The translations under genes were made by a program, and so were the position numbers. DNA of 64,000 bases, from the NCBI GenBank assembly GCA_025757845.1, contig CP107211.1:1302001-1366000 (forward strand). The letters run 5' to 3'. Positions within the stretch are counted from its first letter, which is position 1; each line of letters starts with the position of its first letter. Below are positions 26,518 to 36,035 of this stretch, in pieces. The notes under the pieces are model-generated. The model worked only from the letters and a program-made list of their open reading frames with translations. It was not told the origin of the DNA and made no database searches. Source of the stretch: Oscillospiraceae bacterium. GTDB lineage: Bacteria > Bacillota > Clostridia > Oscillospirales > Ruminococcaceae.

Positions 26518-27525
26518 TCAAAGGATGCGGACGGAGCCGCCGTCCAGCAGCTTGCCGGACACCCGAATCTGCTCCGGCAGGGTCACACGCGGATGCTCGA
26601 TCAGCTCGATCAGCTTATCCGCCGCCAGCCTGCCAAGGGCTTTGGTGTTCTGCTGGTAGGTCACCAGCGAGGGTTTGACCACCCGAGAGAGATAGATGCC
26701 ATCGTATCCCATCACTGAGATATCCTCCGGGATGCTCAAGCCCGCCTCGGCCAGGGCGTTGTAGCCGCCCAGTGCGGAAAAGTCATCCGGGAAGATGATG
26801 CAGGTGGGGCGCTGCGGCAGCGCCAGCAACGCCCGGGTCTCTTCAGCGCAGCGATCCACGTCGTGGTACACGCCGCAGCGGACGTACTGCTCCGGCACCT
26901 TCAACCCCAGCTCCTCGCAGGCCTGATAGAAGCCTGCCAGACGGTTCTCGGTAACGGCGGTCTTTTCGCCATGGATAAAGGCGATGCGCCGATGTCCGCA
27001 GGCCCATGCCTGCTGCACCAAGGCCTTTGTGCCCACCACGTTGTCCGAAAGGATCGCCATCCGGTTGTTGAACACATGGTCGATGGTCACCACCGGCACA
27101 TCGCCGTTGACCAACTCCACCACTTGCGGATCGTAAAAGTTCACACAGGCGATCACCACGCCGTCCACACCCCGGTAGTGGCAATGCTCCAGATAGCTCA
27201 TGGATCTGCCGCTGATGTTGTGGTTGATAAAGGTGATATCATAGCCGCGCTTTTCTGCTTCAACCTTGAAGCTGTCCAGCACTGCGGAGAAGTACTCGTG
27301 GGTCAGGCCGCTCTGTTTTTCATCCACAAACAGAACGCCAAGGTTGTAGGTGCGGTTGGTCTTCAGCGCCCGAGCCGCTGCATTGGGCAGGTAGCCCATG
27401 CGGCGGGCCGCTGCGTGGATCCGCTCCCGCGTAGCCTGAGCAATGTCCGGCTGGTCGTTCAAAGCTTTACTGACAGTTGCGACGGATACGCCGCACTCTT
27501 TTGCCAGATCCTTCAGGGATGGCAT
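26518..27525 (-). CDS. LacI-family transcriptional regulator
   Basis: A 335-residue repressor with an N-terminal helix-turn-helix (MPSLKDLAKECGVSVATVSKALND) and hinge helix (AARALKTNR), then a periplasmic-binding-like sensor domain. Two identical 15-base operator-like sites lie upstream: one 52 bases before its own start and one before the divergent phosphorylase gene. It probably represses the transport and phosphorylase genes until a cellodextrin-type inducer binds. Confidence 0.92.
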   Translation of the reverse strand: MPSLKDLAKECGVSVATVSKALNDQPDIAQATRERIHAAARRMGYLPNAAARALKTNRTYNLGVLFVDEKQSGLTHEYFSAVLDSFKVEAEKRGYDITFINHNISGRSMSYLEHCHYRGVDGVVIACVNFYDPQVVELVNGDVPVVTIDHVFNNRMAILSDNVVGTKALVQQAWACGHRRIAFIHGEKTAVTENRLAGFYQACEELGLKVPEQYVRCGVYHDVDRCAEETRALLALPQRPTCIIFPDDFSALGGYNALAEAGLSIPEDISVMGYDGIYLSRVVKPSLVTYQQNTKALGRLAADKLIELIEHPRVTLPEQIRVSGKLLDGGSVRIL

Positions 27526-27576
27526 TTTGTAGCCTCCTTCCGATGAAAGGAGCTGCGGGATGTTTCTCGCAAGTCA

Positions 27577-27591
27577 CTTAATCGTTTTCGC
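27577..27591. promoter_or_regulatory. LacI-type operator, copy 1
   Basis: CTTAATCGTTTTCGC; its complement contains AAACGATT, matching the LacI-family core AANCGNTT. It lies upstream of the LacI gene. Confidence 0.65.
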
Positions 27592-27987
27592 AACTTCAAT
27601 ATAGCGCATTCTGCACCAAAAATCAAGCGCTAATGTAAAAGTTTTAGTCTAACTGCATCACTTTCGGCATTCTGTTCCAATGCGACCTGTAGAAATTGTG
27701 CATCTCGATTTACTTTCGTTACATTTCGATTAAAACCGAAAAAATTTCGTTGCAGTTTCGTTATGTTTTTCGGTGAAAAAGGTCGTATGTATATATTACT
27801 TTTAAAATGGGGTTTCGGGGCTTTGGTTCTGTACTCTGCCGGTGTGCACGCCCCAAAATTACGCCAAAAACTACCGGGACTTCGCAGATTATTTTTAAAA
27901 ATCTTCCCGGATTTTTGCAAAAAGCCCTTGCATTTTTTTGCGAGATACGGTATGCTTAACGTGATAAGATTGCTTCTTTCACAGTGC
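27592..27987. other. Regulatory gap between LacI gene and phosphorylase gene
   Basis: About 400 bases, AT-rich in the middle, without a convincing gene. It must hold the divergent promoters. It is bounded by the two identical operator-like sites, which are 411 bases apart and could allow looping. Confidence 0.5.
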
Positions 27988-28002
27988 CTTAATCGTTTTC
28001 GC
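27988..28002. promoter_or_regulatory. LacI-type operator, copy 2
   Basis: Identical 15 bases (CTTAATCGTTTTCGC) to copy 1, 51 bases before the phosphorylase ATG. Confidence 0.65.
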
Positions 28003-28053
28003 CCATCGATGTGCTGCCCACCCTACAAGGCGCAGTTTTAAGGAGGAAGCATT

Positions 28054-30489
28054 ATGAAGTTCGGATATTTTGATGACCGGAACAAGGAATACGTCATCAC
28101 CACCCCGCAGACGCCCCTGCCCTGGATCAACTACCTTGGCAGCGAGGACTTCTTCAGTCTGGTCTCCAACACGGCGGGCGGTTACAGCTTTTACCGGGAT
28201 GCTCGGATGCGCCGCCTGACCCGCTACCGCTACAATAACTCTCCGCTGGACATGGACGGTCACCGCATCTACATCAAGGACGGCGACACCGTGTGGAACC
28301 CGGGTTGGCAGCCCACCAAGACCCCGCTGGACAGTTACAGCTGCCGCCACGGTCTGGGCTACACCGTTGTGGAGGGCAAAAAGGACGGTGTGACCGCCCG
28401 GCAGGAGTTGTTCGTCCCCAAGGGCGACGCCTGCGAGCTGGATCGGGTGACGGTGTGCAACGAAAGCGCCGCCGTCAAGGAGCTGGACCTGTTCAGCTAT
28501 GTAGAGTTCTGCCTGTGGGATGCCGTGGACGACAGCTCCAACTTCCAGCGCAACTACTCCACTGGCGAGGTGGAGGTGGAAGGCAGCGTCATCTACCACA
28601 AGACCGAGTACCGCGAACGCCGCAACCACTACGCCGTTTTCTGGGCAAACTGCCCGGTGGACAGCTTCGACACCACCCGGGATGCCTTCTGCGGGGTATA
28701 CGGCGGCCCGGCAGACCCGCAAGCCGTCCGCGCCGGGCACTGTTCCGGCAGCATTGCTCACGGCTGGGCACCGGTGGGTGCGCTGCACATCCACCTGAGC
28801 CTTGCTCCCGGCGAAAGCCGCAGCATCCTGTTCGGTCTGGGCTACATCGAAAACCCGCAGCAGGAAAAGTTCATCGCGCCGGGTGTCATCAACAAGACCC
28901 GCGCCCACGCCATGATGGCGCGCTACGCCACCGACGCACAGATCGATGCCGCCCGCATCGCCCTGCGCACCCACTGGGAGGAGCTGCTGTCCACCTACCA
29001 TCTGGAATCCGGCGAGGAAAAGCTGAACCGCATGGTCAATATCTGGCATCAGTACCAGTGCATGGTCACCTTTAACATGAGCCGCTCTGCCAGCTATTAC
29101 GAAAGCGGCACCGGACGCGGCATGGGCTTCCGGGACAGCTGTCAGGATCTTTTGGGCTTTGTGCACATCATCCCCTCCCGTGCCCGGGAGCGCATTCTGG
29201 ATATCGCCGCCACCCAGTTCGAGGACGGCAGCGCCTACCACCAGTACCAGCCCCTGACCAAAAAGGGCAATCGGGACATCGGCACCGGCTTCAACGATGA
29301 CCCGCTGTGGCTCATTGCCGGTACCGCCGCCTACCTGCGGGAGACCGGCGACTGGTCCATTCTGGAGGAGCAGGTTCCCTTTGACAACGATGCCGCCAAG
29401 GCGCAGCCCCTGATGGAGCACCTGCGCCGCAGCTTCAACTTTACCTGCACCCATCTGGGTCCCCACGGTCTGCCGCTCATCGGGCGTGCGGACTGGAACG
29501 ACTGCCTGAACCTGAACTGCTTCTCCGAGCACCCGGGCGAGAGTTTCCAGATCACCGGGCCCAGCGAGGGTCCTGTGGCGGAGAGCGTGTTCATTGCGGG
29601 CATGTTCGTTAAGTACGGCCACGAATACGCCGAGCTGTGCGACCATCTGGGCCTTGACACCGAGGCTTCCGCCGCCCGCCAGAGCATTGACGCGGTGGAG
29701 CAGGCCGTCCTGACTGCAGGCTGGGATGGCGCGTGGTTCCGCCGTGCCTACGATGCTTTCGGCAACCCCATCGGCAGCAAGGAGTGCGCCGAGGGTCAGA
29801 TCTTTATCGAGCCACAGGGCATGTGCGTCATGGCGGGCATCGGCAGGGAGACCGGACAGGCCGCGCAGGCGCTTGCCAGCGTGGAGGAGCGACTGGACAC
29901 CAAATACGGTGTGGTGCTGCTGCAGCCCGCCTACACCGGCTATCAGCTGAATCTGGGCGAGATCTCCAGCTATCCTCCGGGATACAAGGAGAACGCCGGT
30001 ATCTTCTGCCACAACAACCCGTGGATCAGCTGCGCCGAGGCAACGCTGGGTCACGGCGACCGCGCCTTTGCGGTCTACCGCAAGACCTGCCCCGCCTACA
30101 TCGAGGACATCTCTGAGATCCACCGCACCGAACCCTACGTTTACAGCCAGATGGTGGCAGGCAAGGACGCCCCCACCTTCGGCGAAGCCAAAAACAGCTG
30201 GCTGACCGGCACGGCAGCATGGACCTTCTTCAACATCAGTCAGTACATTCTGGGCATCCAGCCCACCTTGGACGGCCTGCGGGTGGACCCCTGCATCCCC
30301 CACACCCTGACCGGCTACACGGTCACCCGCCGCTTCCGTGGCGCAGAGTATCGCATCACGGTGGACAACGCCGCCGGGGTTCAGCACGGCGTCAAGGCGG
30401 TTACCGTAGACGGCAAGGCCATCTGCGGCAATGTGCTGCCGCTGGCTGCCGCCGGGACCGAGGTAACGGTGCAGGTAACTATGGGTTAA
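28054..30489 (+). CDS. GH94 cellobiose phosphorylase
   Basis: An 811-residue cytosolic enzyme, the usual length for cellobiose phosphorylase, which splits cellobiose with phosphate into glucose and glucose 1-phosphate. It opens [29 protein letters not shown], as the family does. It carries the catalytic motif RADWNDCLN (general acid Asp483 of ADWND) and the phosphate-site region near [21 protein letters not shown] precedes the ATG. The adjacent importer and LacI regulator fit cellobiose use. Cellodextrin or laminaribiose phosphorylase activity cannot be fully excluded from sequence. Confidence 0.92.
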   Translation: MKFGYFDDRNKEYVITTPQTPLPWINYLGSEDFFSLVSNTAGGYSFYRDARMRRLTRYRYNNSPLDMDGHRIYIKDGDTVWNPGWQPTKTPLDSYSCRHGLGYTVVEGKKDGVTARQELFVPKGDACELDRVTVCNESAAVKELDLFSYVEFCLWDAVDDSSNFQRNYSTGEVEVEGSVIYHKTEYRERRNHYAVFWANCPVDSFDTTRDAFCGVYGGPADPQAVRAGHCSGSIAHGWAPVGALHIHLSLAPGESRSILFGLGYIENPQQEKFIAPGVINKTRAHAMMARYATDAQIDAARIALRTHWEELLSTYHLESGEEKLNRMVNIWHQYQCMVTFNMSRSASYYESGTGRGMGFRDSCQDLLGFVHIIPSRARERILDIAATQFEDGSAYHQYQPLTKKGNRDIGTGFNDDPLWLIAGTAAYLRETGDWSILEEQVPFDNDAAKAQPLMEHLRRSFNFTCTHLGPHGLPLIGRADWNDCLNLNCFSEHPGESFQITGPSEGPVAESVFIAGMFVKYGHEYAELCDHLGLDTEASAARQSIDAVEQAVLTAGWDGAWFRRAYDAFGNPIGSKECAEGQIFIEPQGMCVMAGIGRETGQAAQALASVEERLDTKYGVVLLQPAYTGYQLNLGEISSYPPGYKENAGIFCHNNPWISCAEATLGHGDRAFAVYRKTCPAYIEDISEIHRTEPYVYSQMVAGKDAPTFGEAKNSWLTGTAAWTFFNISQYILGIQPTLDGLRVDPCIPHTLTGYTVTRRFRGAEYRITVDNAAGVQHGVKAVTVDGKAICGNVLPLAAAGTEVTVQVTMG

Positions 30490-30529
30490 ACCGACTTTTT
30501 CTGCTTCCTCATATTATTCTCCTTTTCAT

Positions 30530-30575
30530 AACCAACGCCGCCGCGCAGCCCCCCCCCTGCACGGCGGCGTTGGTT
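30530..30575 (+). terminator. Terminator after the cellobiose phosphorylase gene
   Basis: A 14-bp perfect stem (AACCAACGCCGCCG with CGGCGGCGTTGGTT) around a loop that contains nine consecutive C residues; the stem ends in GGTTT. Confidence 0.75.
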
Positions 30576-30660
30576 TCACAGCTTATCCGACCGTACAACG
30601 ATCAAAAATGCGCTCCGCGTTGCTCTGCGCATAGATAGCGGAATTATTATTTTAATTTGC

Positions 30661-30824
30661 ATGGGGCTGTTGCACAAGCCCAACAAAAAGGCCAGAGTTA
30701 TTTAGCCAAAAGGCTTTACAACTCTGGTCTTTTGCTTTAACGTTAACAGTGCAAAAATGAAACGGATAAAGCAAGAACAGCATATCGAAATTGAGGAGAA
30801 AAGTCAACAGTTAAAATTTCGAAT
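30661..30824 (+). repeat. 164-bp IS end, right inverted copy
   Basis: Inverted copy of 22844-23007 (two mismatches). It starts at the IS tip (GGGGCTGTTGCACAAG), includes the AACTCTGGTC hairpin, and breaks off after 22 transposase codons (from the ATG at 30758), where ParB-like sequence begins. Confidence 0.85.
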
Positions 30825-31043
30825 CTTCGTAGTCTCCACTTTCACATAGGCATCATCAGGCACCTTGGGGAGATACTTCATCAGGAAATCAACATCCTGC
30901 TGGATTCGCCGGACGGCAGCTTCCAGTGCAGCATAGTTGATTCCGTAGATTCGTTTCTGCGGAGCAGGGCGGTCCTCCGGGTGCAGAATCTCGTGCACGA
31001 TCTGCTTGCGGTTCGAAAAATCGGCTCTGGCAAGGAGGTGCAT
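30825..31043 (-). pseudogene. C-terminal fragment of a ParB-like protein
   Basis: The frame MHLLARADFSNRKQIVHEIL HPE continues for about 70 residues. It matches in order the 'ADMHRLARAAYNDRAQTLQDILHPE' part of the ParB-like protein at 17160-18086, followed by its C-terminal helical region. The N-terminal two thirds are missing; the break at about 31043 joins hsdR sequence and the other end joins the IS remnant. It is a relic of a second mobilizable element. Confidence 0.65.
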
Positions 31044-32748
31044 TGATATTTACGACATGACGCAGGCGGTGGAGGATGGCGCAACGCGCCCTGTCTACTA
31101 CGAAAGCCGCGTCATCAAGCTGCATCTGGATAAGGACACGCTGGCTCTGATTGATGCGACTTATGACGCATTGGAGCAGCAATCGGACACAGCGACCATT
31201 GAAAAAAGCAAGAAAATGTTGGGACAGATGGAAAGCGTGTTGGGCGCAGATTCTACGGTGCAATCGCTGTGCGAGGATATTGTCACCCACTACGAAAAAT
31301 ACCGTGCCAACCTGCTGACCGGTAAGGCGATGATTGTTGCCTATTCGCGCCCGATTGCCATGAAAATCTACCGGAAGCTGCTGGAACTGCGTCCGGCATG
31401 GAAAGAGAAAATCGGTGTGGTCATGACCAGCGGTAACAACGACCCGGAGGACTGGAAAGCGATTATTGGGACAAAATCGCACAAGGAGGAACTGGCGCGA
31501 AAGTTCAAAGATAACGATGATCCAATGAAGATCGCTATCGTGGTGGATATGTGGCTGACCGGTTTTGATGTTCCCTCGCTGGCGACAATGTACATCTACA
31601 AGCCGATGCACGGTTATAATCTGATGCAGGCGATTGCTCGTGTGAACCGTGTGTTCAAGGACAAAGAGGGCGGCTTGATCGTGGACTATGTGGGCATTGC
31701 ATCTGCCCTCAAAGCTGCCATGAAGGAATATACCAAGCGCGACCAGTCCCGGTATGGCGATATGGATATTTCCAAAGTTGCATATCCGAAGTTTCAGGAA
31801 AAGCTTCAGGTGTGCAAGGATTTGTTGCACGGGTTTGATTTCAGCAGTTTTATTGACGGTTCGCCGCTGGTTATGGCAAAGCTGGTAACGGGTGGTGTGA
31901 ACTTTGTGCTGGATGCCAAAGCACCCAAGCGCAAGGACTTGTTCCTGCGAGAAGCAATGCTGCTGAAACAGTCGCACTCCCTGTGCTCCAGCATGACCAC
32001 AGAACAGGAGCGTCATGAAGCCGCCTACATGGAAGCTGTGCGTTCTACCGTGGTGAAAATTACTTACGGCGGCAGCGGCGGAAAGACGCTCTCGCTGAAA
32101 GAAATCAACACTCAAATCAATGAACTTCTGAAAGCGAGTATCCAGAGCCAAGGTGTAATCAGTCTGTTTGACAGCAAGCAGGCAGATGAAAATATCAGCT
32201 TGTTTGACCCGGCGGTATTGGACGAAATATCAAAAATGAAAGAAAAGAACATCGCTGTGGAAATTTTGAAAAAGTTGATGGCAGAACAGGTATCACTTTA
32301 CAAGCGGACAAATGTTGTGCAGTCGCAGAAGTTCTCGGAGAAAATTGCGCAGCTGATGAACTCCTATTACAATGGGCTGATTACAAACGAGGAAGTTATC
32401 AAGGAACTTCTGAAAACGGCACAGGAAATCACAGAGTTGTACAATAATGGTGAGAAACTGGGGCTGACGCAGGAAGAGCTGGCGTTTTACGATGCTCTGA
32501 CCAAGCCGGAGAACATCAAAGATTTTTACCAGAACAACGAACTGATCGACCTTACCAGAGAACTAACCGAGATGCTGCGTAAAAATCGGACGATAGACTG
32601 TCAGAAAAAAGAAACAGCGCGTGCCAGTATGCGGAAGATGGTGAAGCATCTTCTGAAAAAGTATAAGTATCCCCCGGAAGATTACGACACAGCAATCAGC
32701 ACGGTTATCAGCCAGTGCGAGATGTGGACAGATAACATGACAGCGTAA
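31044..32748 (+). pseudogene. hsdR: Type I restriction enzyme HsdR, C-terminal part
   Basis: About 565 residues beginning IDIYDMTQAVEDGATRPVYY, which is the middle of HsdR. The second RecA-like motor domain is present (AMIVAYSRPIAMKIY, VVDMWLTGFDVPSLATMYIYKP, QAIARVNRVFKDKEGG), as is the helical C-terminal domain. The nuclease domain and first motor domain (about 450 residues) are gone, and no hsdM or hsdS gene is nearby. It cannot restrict DNA. The 5' break coincides with the ParB-like fragment. Confidence 0.88.
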
Positions 32749-32775
32749 AATGCGAGAAATATTGTTGATTTCCTC

Positions 32776-32804
32776 TTGACAATACACAGTCCAGCTCTTA
32801 AAAT
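32776..32804 (+). promoter_or_regulatory. Promoter of the nucleotidyltransferase/HTH pair
   Basis: TTGACA, 17 bases, TAAAAT, 43 bases before the ATG at 32848. Confidence 0.75.
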
Positions 32805-32847
32805 GATTTTAGAGAATACTATTATTGAAAATACGAAAGGCTGCTTT

Positions 32848-33378
32848 ATGGGAAAGATGATTTTAGACGACCTCCACAAGCGTCTGGAACGGCTGGACGA
32901 AGATGCCGACCTGATGATCGACAACGACGACCGTTACCAGATGGTAATTGTTGGCGGAAGTGCGTTTATTCTGCTGGGCAAGCTGACCCGTGCCACCCAT
33001 GACATTGATGCCTTGAGCGTCCCGAAAGAGCTGTACGGACTACTTGGCAAGTACGACATCAACACGGATGTGGAAGCCTATATTGATAATTTTCCGTACA
33101 ACTTCCAAGATCGGCTTCAGCCGCTGCCTTTCGGTGGTACAAAGGTACAGTTCTACACACCCAGTCTGGAAGATCTGGTAATCGCAAAGCTCTGCTCTTT
33201 CCGTGACACTGACAAGGCAGACGTAGAGAGCGAGGCTGTGCGGAACTCTTTGGACTGGAATTTGCTGGAACACCTTGCAACCGATGAGGATGAGCTGAAA
33301 GCCAGCATTTTGAACGACTGGCGGTATCGAGATTTTTATATCCGTTATCAGGAGTATGTGGAGAGGTGGAGACCGTGA
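32848..33378 (+). CDS. DUF6036-like nucleotidyltransferase
   Basis: A 176-residue protein with a nucleotidyltransferase active-site pattern: VIVGGSAFILLGKLTRATHDIDAL (GGSxF plus DxD, residues about 32-55), then a conserved PSLEDLVIAKL helix. This is the fold of DUF6036/AbiEii/MenT-type enzymes, some of which are toxins that modify tRNA. It starts at 32848 after GAAAGG. It overlaps the next gene by four bases (GTGA), so both are made together. I infer a toxin-antitoxin or defence role; an ordinary nucleotidyltransferase is possible. Confidence 0.7.
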   Translation: MGKMILDDLHKRLERLDEDADLMIDNDDRYQMVIVGGSAFILLGKLTRATHDIDALSVPKELYGLLGKYDINTDVEAYIDNFPYNFQDRLQPLPFGGTKVQFYTPSLEDLVIAKLCSFRDTDKADVESEAVRNSLDWNLLEHLATDEDELKASILNDWRYRDFYIRYQEYVERWRP

Positions 33379-33914
33379 GAAAGCTGACATTTGAAGGCTT
33401 TTTGAAGCAGTATGTGGTAGAACTTTCCGGGGTTCAGACGGCAAGTGTCCATAAGCTGGCAGATTGCATGACAGAAAATCCCCGCCTGAAAGAGCCACTG
33501 TATCTCTATGCGCTGGCCTTTGATAAAGTGGATTTGTTGCTCCGCTATACCGTAAACAGGGCTGTTGCTGCGGAGTATGAGCAGCTTTCCAATCGCTATT
33601 CGCTGGCGCAAATGCTGCTGCTTCTGGAAAACCAGTCACCGGAACTGACAGAGGGCTATTTGAAAGTCTGGCGCAGCTATTGCTCGGTGCGGGATACCTC
33701 TCTTGCGGACAATGATACGAAAGCGTTGATTCATCGCCGAGTATTGGAACTTCAGCGGAAAAAGAAACTGACGAATTATCGTCTCTACACAGACTTGAAG
33801 CTGAATCCGGGCAATGTGAATGCATGGCTCAAACACAACGATTCCAGCAAAATGAGCCTTGACTGTGCGCGCCAAATCTACAAGTATGCAAAAAGCTACC
33901 CATCTGTTCGATAA
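33375..33914 (+). CDS. Uncharacterised HTH protein, partner of the nucleotidyltransferase
   Basis: A 179-residue protein. The first 110 residues are helical without a family I recognise. The C-terminus has a probable helix-turn-helix (LTNYRLYTDLKLNPGNVNAWL, about residues 132-152) followed by LDCARQIYKYAKS. The start is the GTG at 33375 that overlaps the previous stop; a GTG three codons earlier is possible. By position it could be the antitoxin or regulator of the upstream nucleotidyltransferase. Confidence 0.6.
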   Translation: MRKLTFEGFLKQYVVELSGVQTASVHKLADCMTENPRLKEPLYLYALAFDKVDLLLRYTVNRAVAAEYEQLSNRYSLAQMLLLLENQSPELTEGYLKVWRSYCSVRDTSLADNDTKALIHRRVLELQRKKKLTNYRLYTDLKLNPGNVNAWLKHNDSSKMSLDCARQIYKYAKSYPSVR

Positions 33915-33932
33915 GAAAAAGGAAGTGAGTCT

Positions 33933-35414
33933 ATGACCGCCGTAATCTATGCCCGCTATTCCTCGGACAACCAGCGTGAAGAATCCATTGAAGGCCAGAT
34001 TCGGGAATGCACCGCCTACGCCGAAAAGAACGGCATCACGGTCATCAAACACTACATTGATCGTGCATTCTCTGCCAAAACGGACAACCGCCCGGAGTTC
34101 CAGCAGATGATCAAAGACAGCGGTAAGAAACTATTTGACGTTGTTCTCGTCTGGAAATTTGACCGCTTTGCACGGAATCGTTTTGATAGCGCAAACTACA
34201 AGATGATCCTGAAAAAGAACGGTGTCCACCTGATTTCCGTTATGGAACCCATTGCCGAGGGCTCACAGGGCATTCTGGTGGAAACACTGTTGGAAGGTAT
34301 GGCGGAATACTATTCCGCAGAGCTGTCCGAAAAGGTGATCCGTGGTCAGACCGAGAACGCCCTGAAAGGGAAATGCACTGGCGGCACAGGAACCATCGGC
34401 TACAAAATCGACGAGGACAAGTTTTATCACCTTGACCCGCTGACCTCGCCGCTGGTGCTGGAAGCCTTTCAACGGTATGACAACGGCGAGAAGATGGTGG
34501 AAATCGTAAACTTCCTTAACGACAAGGGTGTCCGCAATATGCAGGGCGGCAAAATGACTCACAGCAGTGTGAACACCATGTTGAAGAACCGCCGGTACAT
34601 TGGAGAACTGTCTTTCCGGGATATCGTTGTGCCGGATGCGATTCCGGCTATCGTTCCGAAAGACCTGTTTGACCGGGTGCAGAAGCGTATGGACAAGAAC
34701 AAGCGCGCCCCTGCCTGCGGCAAAGCCGACGAAGAATACCTGTTGACCACCAAGCTGTTCTGCGGCAAGTGCGGTGCACTGATGTTCGGCGAAAGCGGAA
34801 CCAGTGCCACTGGGCGCACCTACTATTATTACAAGTGCGCCAACGTCAAGCGGCGCAAGGGCTGCAACAAAAAGACCGTGCAGAAAGAATGGCTGGAAGA
34901 TCTGGTCGTCCGGGAGACCATGAAGCTGATTCAGGACGATGTGGTGATCGACAAGATCGTTCAACTGGTCATGGATGTACAGAATCAGGAGAACACAACG
35001 ATCCCGCTGCTGGAAAAGCAACTGCGAGAGGTCAACAAAAAGCTGGACAACCTGATGAAGGCCATCGAGGATGGCTTGTACACCCGGACAACGAAAGAGC
35101 GTCTGGAAGCGCTGGAAATTCAGAAAGATGAGTTGACTGCAAAAATTGCAGATGAAAAGTTGAAGAAGCCCAGCTTCAACGAAGATTTTATTCGATTCTG
35201 GTTGCTGAAATTTAGAAAGTTCGATATATCGCAGCAAAAGCAGCGGAAAGCGCTAATTGAAATTTTTGTGAATGCCATTTTCCTGTATGATGACCGAACC
35301 TTGATCACGTTCAACTACAAGGATGGCACCCAAACCGTCCGATTTGAGGACACTTTGACCGCCGATTCGGCAGAGGAAAAAAGTTCGGATTTGTCCAGTC
35401 TTCCTGGACCATAA
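33933..35414 (+). CDS. Large serine recombinase
   Basis: The 493 residues show the resolvase domain (YARYSSDNQREESIEGQ, nucleophile Ser10; VVLVWKFDRFARNR), the 'recombinase' domain (GTIGYKIDEDKFY...), a zinc ribbon (FCGKCGALM ... CANVKRRKGC) and a C-terminal coiled coil. Such enzymes integrate and excise mobile elements between short att sites. It lies 18 bases after the HTH gene and is followed by a terminator and a tandem repeat, so it probably marks the right end of an element. No matching left end was recognised. Confidence 0.9.
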   Translation: MTAVIYARYSSDNQREESIEGQIRECTAYAEKNGITVIKHYIDRAFSAKTDNRPEFQQMIKDSGKKLFDVVLVWKFDRFARNRFDSANYKMILKKNGVHLISVMEPIAEGSQGILVETLLEGMAEYYSAELSEKVIRGQTENALKGKCTGGTGTIGYKIDEDKFYHLDPLTSPLVLEAFQRYDNGEKMVEIVNFLNDKGVRNMQGGKMTHSSVNTMLKNRRYIGELSFRDIVVPDAIPAIVPKDLFDRVQKRMDKNKRAPACGKADEEYLLTTKLFCGKCGALMFGESGTSATGRTYYYYKCANVKRRKGCNKKTVQKEWLEDLVVRETMKLIQDDVVIDKIVQLVMDVQNQENTTIPLLEKQLREVNKKLDNLMKAIEDGLYTRTTKERLEALEIQKDELTAKIADEKLKKPSFNEDFIRFWLLKFRKFDISQQKQRKALIEIFVNAIFLYDDRTLITFNYKDGTQTVRFEDTLTADSAEEKSSDLSSLPGP

Positions 35415-35417
35415 ATT

Positions 35418-35452
35418 CAACGATTTCACGTTAGAAATCGTTGGATTTTTTT
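35418..35452 (+). terminator. Terminator after the serine recombinase gene
   Basis: CAACGATTTC/GAAATCGTTG perfect stem, six-base loop, then GATTTTTTTG. Confidence 0.9.
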
Positions 35453-35475
35453 GTTTGTGGGCTGACCTCATTTGG

Positions 35476-35499
35476 TTTTGACCACAATTTTGACCACAA
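35476..35499. repeat. Tandem 12-bp direct repeat
   Basis: TTTTGACCACAA occurs twice head to tail, 60 bases past the recombinase stop. It could be part of an attachment or recombinase-binding site. Confidence 0.55.
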
Positions 35500-35608
35500 T
35501 GCCAACGATTTTATCTGGTCAATCGCAAGCGCAAATCCATTGAATTGAATACCTGACATACAGCCGCTCGATTTTGAAAATGATATGTACCCGATTTTCC
35601 GGATATAG

Positions 35609-35654
35609 CAACGCCTCCCGGTGTAGTTCTTCTGCTCTACACGGGGAGGCGTTT
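35609..35654. terminator. Bidirectional terminator
   Basis: AACGCCTCCCGGTGTAG pairs with CTACACGGGGAGGCGTT (one bulge). It follows the amidohydrolase fragment on the minus strand. Between 35500 and 35608 I see no gene. Confidence 0.7.
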
Positions 35655-35707
35655 GTCTGTTATCTGCTTTTACGGCTCAGTTCAAAATGCAGCAGCCCGC
35701 TCTGCCA

Positions 35708-35940
35708 TCAGACCAGATACGGGTCCAGCAGGGCGTCTACCTCTTTTCTACGCTTGGGGGAGGGGTTCTTCACGGCGCGGTCGCAGCAGACCACCAGCTC
35801 CAGGTGCTGCAAGGCCCACAGATCCTCCAGCGGGTTTTCGCGCGTCACGATGAAGTCTGCGCTCTTGCCGGGCGCGATAGAGCCGGTCACCTCGCCAATG
35901 CCTGCCAGCTGCGCGTTGCGCAGGGTGGCGGGTGGAAGTT
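35708..35940 (-). pseudogene. C-terminal fragment of an amidohydrolase
   Basis: About 77 residues (ATLRNAQLAGIGEVTGSIAPGKSADFIV... ending DALLDPYLV) match the end of amidohydrolase/imidazolonepropionase-like proteins. There the motif 'GxxxGSIxPGKxADFIV' closes the barrel. Everything upstream, including the metal ligands, is missing; the frame turns into unrelated AT-rich sequence near 35940. It is probably the left-over of a gene split by insertion of the adjacent mobile DNA. Confidence 0.75.
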
Positions 35941-35968
35941 GAGATTTTCGTTGCTGCTTAAGAAAACA

Positions 35969-35996
35969 TTGCATTTTGAGACGAAAAGGGTATACT
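35969..35996 (+). promoter_or_regulatory. Promoter of the first hybrid kinase
   Basis: TTGCAT, 16 bases, TATACT, 39 bases before the ATG at 36036. Confidence 0.55.
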
Positions 35997-36035
35997 TATA
36001 CTGGAGAAATATAGTTGACAGACGGGAGATTTCAT

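Noticed and set aside
27979..30387. Open frame of about 800 codons on the minus strand
   Set aside because: Antisense to the cellobiose phosphorylase gene; GC-rich strands give long stop-free shadows. It has no ribosome site.
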